Below are positions 1-7,218 of a DNA stretch of 28,585 nucleotides, one piece after another. Each line of letters begins with the position of its first letter. The stretch's first letter is position 1. The position numbers and the translations under genes were made by a program. The stretch spans positions 1-28,585 of the forward strand of contig WGAE01000056.1 of NCBI GenBank assembly GCA_015489185.1. The letters run 5' to 3'. Under the pieces are notes generated by a model. It made no database searches and was not told the origin of the DNA. It was given only the letters and a program-made list of their open reading frames with translations. Source of the DNA: Campylobacterales bacterium. GTDB taxonomy: Bacteria > Campylobacterota > Campylobacteria > Campylobacterales > QNZT01.

Positions 1-1
1 A

Positions 2-454
2 GGGTATCCGCTGCGAAAAGAGAATATCCCCGAATACGAAGCATGGGCGGTGCGCGACTTCAAGATTGCCGTCTCCAAAGCACGCCCCGAGACACAGATC
101 CACACCCACATGTGCTACAGCGAGTTCAACGACATCATCCACACCATCGAAGCGATGGATGCCGACGTCATCTCGATCGAAACCGCCCGAAGCGGCAACG
201 CACTGCTCAAAATCTTCAAAAAACACGGCTACAAACAGGAGGTCGGACCGGGTGTCTACGACATCCACTCGCCCCGCATTCCCAGTGTCGAAGAGATCGT
301 CGAACAGATCTACGCGCTGCTCGAAGTACTCCCAAAAGAGCAACTCTGGATCAACCCCGACTGCGGTCTGAAAACCCGCAAATGGGAAGAGGTCAAACCG
401 AGCCTTCGAAATATGGTTGAAGCGGTGAAAATTGTGAGGACAAAACTGAGATAA
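2..454 (+). CDS. metE: MetE, cobalamin-independent methionine synthase (C-terminal part, cut by left edge)
   Basis: This is the last ~150 residues of the enzyme that transfers the methyl group of 5-methyltetrahydropteroyl-triglutamate to homocysteine to make methionine, in the cytoplasm. The reading frame is open to the left edge from base 2, so the valine codon at 50 is internal and not a start. Visible family signatures are QIHTHMCYSEFNDI, DADVISIETARSG, GPGVYDIHSPRIPS and LWINPDCGLKTR. In the known family the zinc ligands and homocysteine site lie in this C-terminal barrel, including the His and Cys of HMCY and the Cys of NPDCGLKTR, and both are intact here. The stop TAA at 452-454 is followed within 10 bp by a terminator hairpin, so metE is the last gene of its transcript. 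It converges on modC. The identification is very secure; the upstream part is outside the window. Confidence 0.96.
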   Translation, partial: GYPLRKENIPEYEAWAVRDFKIAVSKARPETQIHTHMCYSEFNDIIHTIEAMDADVISIETARSGNALLKIFKKHGYKQEVGPGVYDIHSPRIPSVEEIVEQIYALLEVLPKEQLWINPDCGLKTRKWEEVKPSLRNMVEAVKIVRTKLR

Positions 455-462
455 AAGGAGAC

Positions 463-490
463 TTCATGAAGGCATTTTTGCCTTCATGAA
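463..490. terminator. Perfect hairpin terminator between metE and modC
   Basis: Arms at 463-474 (TTCATGAAGGCA) and 479-490 (TGCCTTCATGAA) pair perfectly over 12 bp around a TTTT loop, followed on the plus strand by CTATTTT. It lies between the convergent stops of metE (454) and modC (503) and can serve both directions. The T-rich tail favours metE. Each arm contains one copy of the TTCATGAA octamer that recurs through the window. Confidence 0.8.
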
Positions 491-502
491 CTATTTTAAC
501 CG

Positions 503-1372
503 CTAACATTTTCCCGAATCTGCAGGTGTAACGACTGCATGAAAAGCTTTGGTACTGACACGCACGATTTGCCCGGGTTTGAGACGTTTTGCTTCTTCAC
601 TGCCGATGACCACTTCGACCAGTTGCTGTCCGATCGCGATCACCGCGACAAAAACGACATCGGTACGATAAATCTCCAGCAGTTCCCCTTCAAATGAAAG
701 TTTCTGAGAACCGTCGGTACGCAGCAAAATCTCTTTGGGTATACCGTCCTGTACGACTTTTCCTCTGTGCAGCACCACGACGCGTTGTGCGAGACGGTAG
801 ATTTCGCTCGGATCGTGGCTGACCATGATCGTCGTCGTACCGAACATTTCATGAAGTTTCAAAATCTCCTGCTGCAATTTTTGACGCATTGCGGGATCAA
901 GCGCGGAGAGGGGTTCATCCAGCAAAAGGAGTTGCGGTCGGTTCATCATCGCGCGACAGAGAGCGACACGCTGTTTCTGCCCGCCGCTGAGTGTCGCGGG
1001 CAGCCGATTTCTCAAAGCGACAAGATCGGTCATCTCCAGCAGTTGCCGCGCCAGTTCCCGATCTTTTCGCACAAAAAGCAGATTCTCTTCGACGCTCATA
1101 TTTGCAAAAAGCGCGTAATCCTGAAAAACAAATCCGATCCTGCGTTTTTGGGGCGGCACGGCTTTGGTACCGGATAACCAGGTCGTCTCTCCCGCCTGGA
1201 TCGTCCCCTCCGCCGTTTCAAGTCCGGCGAGAATCCTCAGCAGGGTCGTTTTCCCGCTGCCGCTCTCTCCCGCCAGCGCCACGAACGCCCCCTCTTCGAT
1301 CGTCAGCGACACTTTCAGTTGCATCTCTCCGTCAGCACCGTGGAGCCGTTTTTGCAAATCGATCGTGATCAT
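503..1372 (-). CDS. modC: ModC, molybdate ABC transporter ATP-binding protein
   Basis: This is the ATPase subunit that powers molybdate (possibly also tungstate) import through ModB at the inner membrane. The 289-aa protein has Walker A GESGSGKTT at ~35-43, the signature LSGGQKQR at ~128-135, Walker B LLLLDEPLSALD at ~148-159 and the switch His in MVSHD at ~186. Residues ~222-289 form a C-terminal TOBE/Mop-like oxyanion-binding domain, as expected for ModC and not found in most other ABC ATPases. The ATG at 1370-1372 overlaps the modB stop (ATGA) and has no strong ribosome site of its own, so translation is probably coupled to modB. It is the last gene of a four-gene minus-strand operon and ends just before a bidirectional terminator. 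Confidence 0.92.
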   Translation of the reverse strand: MITIDLQKRLHGADGEMQLKVSLTIEEGAFVALAGESGSGKTTLLRILAGLETAEGTIQAGETTWLSGTKAVPPQKRRIGFVFQDYALFANMSVEENLLFVRKDRELARQLLEMTDLVALRNRLPATLSGGQKQRVALCRAMMNRPQLLLLDEPLSALDPAMRQKLQQEILKLHEMFGTTTIMVSHDPSEIYRLAQRVVVLHRGKVVQDGIPKEILLRTDGSQKLSFEGELLEIYRTDVVFVAVIAIGQQLVEVVIGSEEAKRLKPGQIVRVSTKAFHAVVTPADSGKC

Positions 1373-2070
1373 GAACCGAACGCTCCGATCTTCTTACGGT
1401 GTCTGCGGTTAAAAAGGTAGACCCCGAGCAACACCAGAAAGCTGATACCCACCATCACCGCTGCATAGATATGCGCCGTGGCATAGTCCATCTCCTCGAC
1501 CAGTTCATAGATGGCAACCGAAGCGACTTTCGTCTCACCCGGAATACTTCCACCAACCATCAGCACAACACCGAACTCCCCGACCGTATGGGCAAACGTT
1601 ACAATAAGCGCAGTCAGTAATGCGGGTTTGATATTGGGCAACGCAATACGAAAAAGCACCGACATTTCGCTTTTGCCGGCAACGTATCCCGCTTCGAGCA
1701 TATGTTTGTTCAGACTTTCGAAACCGCTTTGCAACGGTTGCACCATGAAAGGAAAAGAGTAGAGACAGCTGGCAATCACCAGTCCGGGAAACGAAAAGAG
1801 CGGTTTGATCCCCAGCCACTTTTCAACCCAGGTACCGACCGGACTGTCGGGCGCCAGCAGTACCAAAATGTAAAATCCGAGCACCGACGGCGGCAGGACA
1901 ATGGGCATTGCGGTCAATGCTTCCAGAAAAGGTTTGAAACGCGAATCGGTTCGCGCCAGAAACCACGCCAACGGCAAACTCACGATAAAAAGTACAACCA
2001 CGGTCAATCCCGCCAGCTTGAACGAGAGCCAAAAGGGTGTCCAGTCGATCGCAAGTAGTTTTTCAATCAC
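1369..2070 (-). CDS. modB: ModB, molybdate ABC transporter permease
   Basis: This is the inner-membrane channel subunit of the molybdate importer, about 233 aa with five to six hydrophobic segments. Family features are the PIVLPPSVLGFYILVLLAP stretch and the cytoplasmic EAA loop around EAGYVAGKSEMSVLFRIALP, where ModC docks. The start is a GTG at 2068-2070 preceded by GGAGG with 6-nt spacing. A longer frame opening at 2133 would add 21 residues that do not resemble the family and would run into the preceding gene. The chosen start overlaps the end of the Mop gene by 8 bp, and the stop overlaps the modC start by 3-4 bp. The order modA-Mop-modB-modC matches that known from Campylobacter. Confidence 0.92.
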   Translation of the reverse strand: MIEKLLAIDWTPFWLSFKLAGLTVVVLFIVSLPLAWFLARTDSRFKPFLEALTAMPIVLPPSVLGFYILVLLAPDSPVGTWVEKWLGIKPLFSFPGLVIASCLYSFPFMVQPLQSGFESLNKHMLEAGYVAGKSEMSVLFRIALPNIKPALLTALIVTFAHTVGEFGVVLMVGGSIPGETKVASVAIYELVEEMDYATAHIYAAVMVGISFLVLLGVYLFNRRHRKKIGAFGS

Positions 2071-2464
2071 CGCACACCTCCGCGATAAAAAGCGCGCTTT
2101 CACTGAAAAAGAGGGTAACGTTGTCCCCTTCATGAAGTTTCAGATCCTTCACCGACTCTTTGGAGACCACCGCTTCAAACCTCTCTTTCCGGTACAAAAG
2201 TGTAAGATTATACAACAGTTCCCCCCGCGCTATCGAATCGACAACCGCTTCGATCCGATTCTGACACCCCAGACCTTTATGACACCCTTTAGCAACCATC
2301 ACCTGCGTCGGTTTGACACCGACAACTACCTCTGCGCCGGGCTTTGGCGCAAAGGCTGTCTGCAGACAAAACATCCGAAGCGGCACATCTTCAAAACGCA
2401 GATCGAACGCCTGAAGCTCCCCACGTTTTTCGACCCGTTCGATCGTTGCCCTGAAACGGTTCAC
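2063..2464 (-). CDS. Mop/TOBE-domain molybdenum-binding protein
   Basis: This is a 133-aa cytoplasmic protein made of two TOBE/Mop-like halves: residues ~1-60, including the VGVKPTQVMVAKG strand pair, and ~68-130, including NRIEAVVDSI, ELLYNLTLLY and HEGDNVTLFFSESALFIAE. Such domains bind molybdate or tungstate oxyanions. A stand-alone TOBE protein between modA and modB is known from Campylobacter, where it is annotated as a molybdenum-pterin-binding protein. It lacks the helix-turn-helix domain of ModE, so it is more likely a storage or handling protein than a DNA-binding regulator. The start is GTG at 2462-2464 and overlaps the modA stop (GTGA), which implies coupling. Family is secure; exact role is inferred. 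Confidence 0.82.
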   Translation of the reverse strand: MNRFRATIERVEKRGELQAFDLRFEDVPLRMFCLQTAFAPKPGAEVVVGVKPTQVMVAKGCHKGLGCQNRIEAVVDSIARGELLYNLTLLYRKERFEAVVSKESVKDLKLHEGDNVTLFFSESALFIAEVCGD

Positions 2465-3210
2465 GGGAGCTGGTATCCGTACGCTTTCAGAATCGATCGC
2501 GCTTTTTTGGTGAACATGAAGGCAAAAAACGCAGCCGCATCACTGTTTCGCTCCGCACGTTTAAGCAAAACGATTCCCTGATCGATCGGCGTATAGAGTG
2601 AAGGGTCGAGATCGATCCACGCTTCTCCTTTTTTCAGATACGCCAGTTTCGGACTCATCAGCGCCGATTTGGCGACAAGTCCGGCATCCGCCGCTTTAAG
2701 CGCGTAAGTCAACGTCTGCCCGACGGACTCTCCGAAAATAAAACGGGGTTTGAGCGTATCGTACAAGCCGCTGTGACGCAAGACCTGCTCCGCCGCGATC
2801 CCGTAGGGTGCCGTTTTCGGATTGGCGACGGCAATACGTTTGACACGGGAATCTTTCAAAACTGCAAGTCCCTTTTCAACCGGCAGTTTGCGTGTCGAGA
2901 GCAGTACCAGACTCCCCTGTGCGTACACCAGCGGACGTGTCACGGCAAGCCCTTCATGAAAAAGCGCCTGCGGAAATTTCATATCTGCCGACAAAAGGAG
3001 ATCGTAAGGCGCGCCGTGGCGTATCTGCGCCGTCAGTTTACCACTGCTTGCGATCGTCACCTGCAGATCGATTTGCGGATACAGTTCATGAAAGGCTTTT
3101 TTGAGTGCATCCATCGCATAGGTAACATTCGCGGCGGCGGCTACGGTGATTGTACCGCTCCACAACGTCCCCGCAGCCAGCCATAAAATCAACAAAATCT
3201 TTCGCATCAT
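2461..3210 (-). CDS. modA: ModA, periplasmic molybdate-binding protein
   Basis: This is the periplasmic substrate-binding subunit that delivers molybdate to ModB. The 249-aa protein starts with a signal peptide (MMRKILLILWLAAGTLWSG). Its mature part has the ModA pattern: ITVAAAANVTYAM, TIASSGKLTAQIRHGAPYDL, LLSADMKFP, and GESVGQTLTYAL with the downstream Asp/Ala region of the oxyanion pocket. Two ATG codons lie in tandem at 3205-3210. GGAG at 3215-3218 is better spaced for the second one (3207), so the protein may be one residue shorter. It is the first gene of the mod operon, with a TATAAT box at 3240-3245. Confidence 0.93.
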   Translation of the reverse strand: MMRKILLILWLAAGTLWSGTITVAAAANVTYAMDALKKAFHELYPQIDLQVTIASSGKLTAQIRHGAPYDLLLSADMKFPQALFHEGLAVTRPLVYAQGSLVLLSTRKLPVEKGLAVLKDSRVKRIAVANPKTAPYGIAAEQVLRHSGLYDTLKPRFIFGESVGQTLTYALKAADAGLVAKSALMSPKLAYLKKGEAWIDLDPSLYTPIDQGIVLLKRAERNSDAAAFFAFMFTKKARSILKAYGYQLP

Positions 3211-3239
3211 ATCTCTCCGTTCTGATCATTTTAGAGAAT

Positions 3240-3245
3240 ATTATA
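3240..3245 (-). promoter_or_regulatory. -10 box of the modA promoter
   Basis: On the minus strand the sequence reads TTGGGTATAATATTC, an extended -10 TATAAT about 30 bp before the modA ATG, without an obvious -35. It is divergent from the promoter at 3304-3309. I saw no obvious palindrome to assign as a molybdate repressor site. Confidence 0.7.
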
Positions 3246-3303
3246 CCCAAACAAACAGAAAAACGCCCGGTTTTTCCCCTTTACAAAGAGAATGCATTTT
3301 TGG

Positions 3304-3309
3304 TATAAT
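3304..3309 (+). promoter_or_regulatory. -10 box for the small exported protein gene
   Basis: TTTTGGTATAATTACAC is an extended TG-n-TATAAT box 33 bp before the ATG at 3343, which fits the -35-poor promoters of Campylobacterota. It may also feed the response regulator and kinase genes downstream. Confidence 0.72.
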
Positions 3310-3342
3310 TACACTTGATAATAAATTTAATAAGAGTTAGTT

Positions 3343-3627
3343 ATGTTAAAGGTTTTATTCTCCTGTTTGTTATTATTGCCCCTGTTTGCGAAAGAGAGTG
3401 CACCGAAATCGCACAAAGAGGTCAATGCAACTTCCAAAGCGATACAGGAAGCGATCAAGGCACAAATGGAACGAGAAAAAAAGTATGCCAAAGAGCAAAA
3501 GTTCTACCAGGGAAAAGAGTACAATCTGAAAGAGAAACAGGTCGACCCGAAACAACTGGAACAGGTTCCGGTCATCGAACCCGACTACGACTTCGATATT
3601 ACCGATGTCTATCGCGACGATATCTGA
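3343..3627 (+). CDS. Small exported protein of unknown function, charged and acidic at the C-terminus
   Basis: This 94-aa protein is not recognised as a named family. Residues 1-17 (MLKVLFSCLLLLPLFAK) form a signal peptide, and the rest is highly charged and probably helical, rich in Lys, Glu and Gln (KAIQEAIKAQMEREKKYAKE). It ends in an acidic tail, EPDYDFDITDVYRDDI. It has its own extended -10 box 33 bp upstream and a modest ribosome site (TAAGAG). It lies 71 bp before an OmpR-type regulator gene on the same strand, so it could be a periplasmic accessory or target of that two-component system. That link rests only on position. The signal peptide, promoter and periodic charge make it a credible gene despite its size. 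Confidence 0.75.
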   Translation: MLKVLFSCLLLLPLFAKESAPKSHKEVNATSKAIQEAIKAQMEREKKYAKEQKFYQGKEYNLKEKQVDPKQLEQVPVIEPDYDFDITDVYRDDI

Positions 3628-3665
3628 AATAAACTAAGCTACACACCCTTTACACAAAAATCGGG

Positions 3666-3671
3666 TACAAT
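3666..3671 (+). promoter_or_regulatory. -10 box before the response regulator
   Basis: ATCGGGTACAATATCTTC carries a TACAAT box 27 bp before the ATG at 3699. The regulator-kinase pair can therefore be transcribed independently of the small exported protein gene. Confidence 0.6.
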
Positions 3672-3698
3672 ATCTTCATCTGCAAAAAAGGTGTCGGT

Positions 3699-4361
3699 AT
3701 GAAGATTTTGTTGCTCGAAGATGATCCGATTCTTTCCGATCTGATCTACGACCATCTGAAAGAGGCGGGATACGAAACCGATCTCTGTATGGATGCAAAA
3801 AGTGCACTGGAAAAAATCGACAACGACCGGTACGATCTTTTCATCTTCGATATCAACGTTCCGTATAAAAGCGGTATCGAACTGTTGCGTGAGATTCGCG
3901 CCTATCAAAACAACACCCCCGCCATCTTCATCACCGCCTATCAGGATATCAACCATCTCAAAGCGGGATTCGATGCCGGCTGCGACGACTACATCAAAAA
4001 ACCGTTCGAACTTGAAGAGCTGGATGAGCGTATCAACAACATCAAAAGACACTACAACCTTGAACAAGATCGTTTTCTGGAGATCGACGCAACACACAAA
4101 CTGCATCTGGACCGGCGGGAAATCATCACGAACAAGGGTGAAAGATACGCCATCTCACACAAAGAGGCGCAGATACTGCGCTATTTTCTGAACCACGCGG
4201 GACGTGTCATCTCGACTGAAGAGTTGATACACAATATCTGGGAGTTCGACGAAACCCCTTCCGACGCGACACTGCGCGTCTATATCAAAAACCTGCGCCA
4301 CTATCTGGGTAAAGAGAAGATCAAAACCGTACGGGGTCTGGGGTATAGCTTTGAACCGTGA
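3699..4361 (+). CDS. OmpR/PhoB-family response regulator
   Basis: This is a 220-aa DNA-binding response regulator. The receiver domain (1-~115) has the acidic pair D8/D9, phosphoacceptor D51 (FIFDINVP), the conserved Thr in FITAYQD (~79) and Lys in KKPFE (~101). The winged-helix domain (~125-220) ends in the typical SDATLRVYIKNLRHYLG and IKTVRGLGYSFEP. It belongs to the short regulator class common in Campylobacterota. The kinase gene starts inside its last codons (11-bp overlap), so the two are cognate. The signal and targets are unknown; the preceding exported-protein gene and the following CorA gene are possible links. Confidence 0.92.
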   Translation: MKILLLEDDPILSDLIYDHLKEAGYETDLCMDAKSALEKIDNDRYDLFIFDINVPYKSGIELLREIRAYQNNTPAIFITAYQDINHLKAGFDAGCDDYIKKPFELEELDERINNIKRHYNLEQDRFLEIDATHKLHLDRREIITNKGERYAISHKEAQILRYFLNHAGRVISTEELIHNIWEFDETPSDATLRVYIKNLRHYLGKEKIKTVRGLGYSFEP

Positions 4362-5517
4362 AGAAAAACGCGCGCTTTTCAGTTTCCTGGCGATCTATAC
4401 CCTTTCGGCACTCGTTTTGATGGGGATAATCGCCGTTTTATACTACAACAAGGCGGTCAGTGAAGCCAAAGACATTTGCAAAAACGATCTGCGAAGCACC
4501 CTGCTGATGGTCGAAATGGACTTGCGCAAAGCGGCGATGGAAGATCGTCCCTTTCATTTTACCCCTTCCCGATACAAACTCCATACCGGACTCTTTGACA
4601 CAAGCCGCCGGCAACTTTCCGGTAATTTGCACTACACCGATATCGACTTCAACCGGACGATGATCGTCAAACCCCAATATGTACAGATAATCAAAAAGCT
4701 GGATGAGCCGGTACTCGGCGTGCGCTACCTTGTCGCGGAAGATATCCGTTTGCCGCTGCAACAACACCAGCTCAAACTGCTCATCGCCCTGACGATTTTC
4801 ATTTCAATGCTCTTTGTCGCCTTTATCGGTTACTGGCTGAGTCGGCTGCTGCTCAAACCGGTACGCAAACGGATCGAAGAGCTGGACCGTTTCATCAAAG
4901 ATACGACCCATGAAATCAATACACCCGTCACCGCACTGCTCATGAGCGTTTCGGCGCTGCGAAAAAAGGGGTGTGCGGAAGAGAAACTGCTCAGCCATAT
5001 TTCCATCAGTTCCAAACAGATCGCCACCATCTACAACACCCTCTCTCACATCAGCTTCGAATCGCATATTCCCAAAAACCCGGTTCGTTTCGATCTAAAA
5101 AAAGAGCTGCAAAAAACCGTCGCCTTCTTCAAAGAGATCGCCGAGAGTAAAAAAATCCGCCTTCTAACAGAGATGGAATCGACCTATATGACGATGGACA
5201 AGAACGATTTACGCAAACTCATCAACAATCTGCTCTCCAACGCCGTCAAATACAGCTTCCCGGAGACAGCCGTCACGATCACGCTCAAGGAGGGTAGACT
5301 GAGTGTCAAAGATGAAGGCATCGGCATCGATGAAACCGAAAAAGCGGAGATCCTCAAACGCTACAAACGCGCCAGTGAAATCGGCGGGGGATTCGGCATA
5401 GGGCTCGATATCGTCAACACCATCTGTAAAGCGTACGGCATCACACTGCAGATCAATTCACAAAAAGGCAAAGGGTCTGAATTTATCCTCGATTTCAGCA
5501 ATCTTATGAAGTCATAG
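4351..5517 (+). CDS. Sensor histidine kinase, partner of the upstream regulator
   Basis: This is a 388-aa inner-membrane kinase. A first membrane segment (~9-31) and a second (~141-163) enclose a periplasmic sensor of ~110 residues with no recognised fold. There is no clear separate HAMP domain. The dimerisation box is DTTHEINTPVTAL with phospho-His H187. The ATPase domain has an N box NNLLSNAVKY (N296), G1 DEGIGI (321-326) and G2 GGGFGIGLDI (345-354). The start is TTG at 4351, overlapping the regulator by 11 bp; the G-rich GGGGTCTGGGG just upstream can act as ribosome site. All catalytic boxes are intact. The stimulus cannot be read from the sequence. Confidence 0.9.
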   Translation: MNREEKRALFSFLAIYTLSALVLMGIIAVLYYNKAVSEAKDICKNDLRSTLLMVEMDLRKAAMEDRPFHFTPSRYKLHTGLFDTSRRQLSGNLHYTDIDFNRTMIVKPQYVQIIKKLDEPVLGVRYLVAEDIRLPLQQHQLKLLIALTIFISMLFVAFIGYWLSRLLLKPVRKRIEELDRFIKDTTHEINTPVTALLMSVSALRKKGCAEEKLLSHISISSKQIATIYNTLSHISFESHIPKNPVRFDLKKELQKTVAFFKEIAESKKIRLLTEMESTYMTMDKNDLRKLINNLLSNAVKYSFPETAVTITLKEGRLSVKDEGIGIDETEKAEILKRYKRASEIGGGFGIGLDIVNTICKAYGITLQINSQKGKGSEFILDFSNLMKS

Positions 5518-5570
5518 CACTTTTTTCATCCAAATTGACCAAACGCAATGAGTTACAAACCCTTTTTGGG

Positions 5571-5576
5571 TATACT
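5571..5576 (+). promoter_or_regulatory. -10 box of the corA-type gene
   Basis: CCTTTTTGGGTATACTTGCACC is an extended TATACT box. Transcription would begin near 5583, downstream of an in-frame ATG at 5548. It therefore supports the later start at 5608 for the transporter. Confidence 0.68.
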
Positions 5577-5607
5577 TGCACCACTTCATAAAACAGGGCG
5601 TGTGGCA

Positions 5608-6543
5608 ATGTATCTTCTTTCCGACAAACTCTATTATCAGGAAGCGATCACCATCACACCTGATGAAAAACAAGTTATCTTCACCCACCTGAACAATCCG
5701 ATCGTAAGCCGCTGGTTGCAGGAGAACGATTTTCCGGAGACTTTTCTGGAAGATATCCATAATGAAGACCAGAGTATCGCGTATGAGCAGAACAACCGTT
5801 TCAAACTGATCGTGTTAAAGTACTTCACCCGGGACGAAGAGGATGAACTGCTCTATCTCGATGAAAATGTCGCAATCATCATTACTGAAAACAAACTCTT
5901 CTTTCTGAGCCGAAACGAACATATCATCAAAAATGTCGTCTCTCATCTCTACAAACGTTTCAGCCCTGAAGATTCACTCGAATATATTACCTATACGGTG
6001 CTGGATATCATCGTCGACCATACGATGCACATCATCGAGAGTCTGGATGATAAACTCGAAGCGATCGAAGATCAGATTTTCGCCGAAGATGTAGAGGAAA
6101 AAGAGATCCAGACCCACCTCTACTTCGCCAGACGCACCCTTAACCGTATCGCGAAGCTCTCCGTCCAGTCCAACGATGTCGTCAACAAAGTCTACAACCA
6201 CTTTCCGATGGAAGTGCGCAAAACGCTCAAATATGAGTTTATTGATCTCAAAGAGCACCTCTCCTACCTCATCAACGAATCCAAAACCTATCTGGACCGT
6301 ACCGGGTATCTGCAAAATTTGCTAATGGGATTTCTGAGTAACCGGATGAATCAGGCAATGCAGCGACTCGCGGCGATTTCACTGATCTTTCTGCCACTGA
6401 CTTTTATCGTCGGTAATTACGGAATGAATTTCAAAAATATGCCCGAACTTAACTGGAAATATGGATACTTTCTCATCTGGGGACTCAATATACTGATCGC
6501 CTGGCTCATTTTCAAATGGCTCAAAAAGCAGAAGTGGATCTAG
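5608..6543 (+). CDS. corA: CorA-family Mg2+/Co2+ transport protein
   Basis: This is an inner-membrane divalent-cation channel of ~311 aa. A long acidic and helical cytoplasmic N-terminal domain includes the stalk helix around KEHLSYLINESKTYLDRTGYLQNLLMGFLSNRMNQAM. Two C-terminal membrane segments follow, and the first ends in the family signature GNYGMNF. The loop after GMN carries an acidic residue (MPEL), as in CorA. The C-terminus is the basic KWLKKQKWI typical of CorA. An in-frame ATG exists at 5548, but a strong -10 box lies between it and 5608, so I chose 5608 (MYLLSDKL); GTG at 5602 is also possible. Members may carry Mg2+, Co2+, Ni2+ or Zn2+, and the substrate is not fixed by the sequence. 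Confidence 0.88.
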   Translation: MYLLSDKLYYQEAITITPDEKQVIFTHLNNPIVSRWLQENDFPETFLEDIHNEDQSIAYEQNNRFKLIVLKYFTRDEEDELLYLDENVAIIITENKLFFLSRNEHIIKNVVSHLYKRFSPEDSLEYITYTVLDIIVDHTMHIIESLDDKLEAIEDQIFAEDVEEKEIQTHLYFARRTLNRIAKLSVQSNDVVNKVYNHFPMEVRKTLKYEFIDLKEHLSYLINESKTYLDRTGYLQNLLMGFLSNRMNQAMQRLAAISLIFLPLTFIVGNYGMNFKNMPELNWKYGYFLIWGLNILIAWLIFKWLKKQKWI

Positions 6544-6564
6544 CATAAACTATTGCGTCTTCTG

Positions 6565-6613
6565 AAAAAGTGTTAATTGCACGAAAGCTTTATCATTTGA
6601 GTGAAATCAACAC
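6565..6613. repeat. Intergenic stem-loop repeat, copy 1
   Basis: Bases 6565-6599 match 20111-20145 at 31 of 35 positions. The element is an imperfect inverted repeat: GTGTTAATT at 6570-6578 against AATCAACAC at 6605-6613. An A-run precedes it and CTTTT follows, and the loop contains the palindrome AAAGCTTT. It lies between the convergent corA (ends 6543) and Uma2 (ends 6631) genes and could terminate both. Confidence 0.68.
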
Positions 6614-6630
6614 CTTTTCAGGGAGTTCAA

Positions 6631-7176
6631 TCAACTGAAAACATTTTGAAAATCTATCTCAGTTTCACACTCTTTGTGTTTAAAACGGTAAACACCCTCC
6701 CGCTCTATCTTTTGTACGCGTCGGTATTTGCCTTCATGAAGTTCAAAAATCTCCGCTCTCTGCGTATCCGGATCGATAATAATATACGTCGGTACGCCCT
6801 CTCTTTCATAGAGTTCAAATTTGGTCGTCGTATCTTTCAAAGCGGTCGCCATACTCAGCACTTCCACGACCAGAAGCGGTGTTTTGGAAAAATACTGCTT
6901 TTGCGTCTGTTCACAAAAAAGTGCGACATCCGGCTGCACGACGGTGGTCTCGTTCACCTTCCAGTCGATGGGAGATATATAGACTTCGCATACATTTTTG
7001 AAAATACAATCGAGATTTTTGTCCAGTTCTTTCCACACATGTGCAACAATTTTCTGATGTTTCGGATAGGGGGCAGGCGCCATCGCGTAGGGAATACCGT
7101 CGATCAACTCCCAACTATCTTCCCACTGCTGATACTCTTTATAGGTAAAACGGGGTGCCAGTTCCGGTACTGCCAT
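6631..7176 (-). CDS. Uma2-family (DUF820) protein with PD-(D/E)XK nuclease fold
   Basis: This is a 181-aa protein of the Uma2/DUF820 family, best known as abundant paralogues in cyanobacteria, with a restriction-endonuclease-like fold. Visible motifs are LIDGIPYAMAPAP (24-36), the core acidic residue in VVQPDVALF (D83), LLVVEVLS (E105), and the K119/Y123 pair in TKFELYEREG followed by YIIIDP. The active-site pattern is therefore complete. No partner gene sits with it, and its cellular job is unknown for most family members. The ATG at 7176 has a good ribosome site (AAGGAG) and a TATAAT box at 7203-7208, so it is a single-gene transcript. Confidence 0.88.
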   Translation of the reverse strand: MAVPELAPRFTYKEYQQWEDSWELIDGIPYAMAPAPYPKHQKIVAHVWKELDKNLDCIFKNVCEVYISPIDWKVNETTVVQPDVALFCEQTQKQYFSKTPLLVVEVLSMATALKDTTTKFELYEREGVPTYIIIDPDTQRAEIFELHEGKYRRVQKIEREGVYRFKHKECETEIDFQNVFS

Positions 7177-7202
7177 CGATACTCCTTCGGTTTGCTACGC
7201 TT

Positions 7203-7208
7203 ATTATA
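7203..7208 (-). promoter_or_regulatory. -10 box of the Uma2 gene
   Basis: On the minus strand ATGTTATAATAAGCG gives a TATAAT box 27 bp before the ATG at 7176. It sits just after the stop of the MazF-like gene and beside a CTTCATGAAG palindrome at 7217-7226. Confidence 0.65.
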
Positions 7209-7218
7209 ACATAGTTCT

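Noticed and set aside
1901..2581. 226-codon plus-strand frame across modB-Mop-modA
   Set aside because: Antisense shadow of three overlapping, clearly identified mod genes.
5548..5607. ATG at 5548 as the CorA start
   Set aside because: An extended -10 box at 5571-5576 lies downstream of it, and the added residues are unlike the family.
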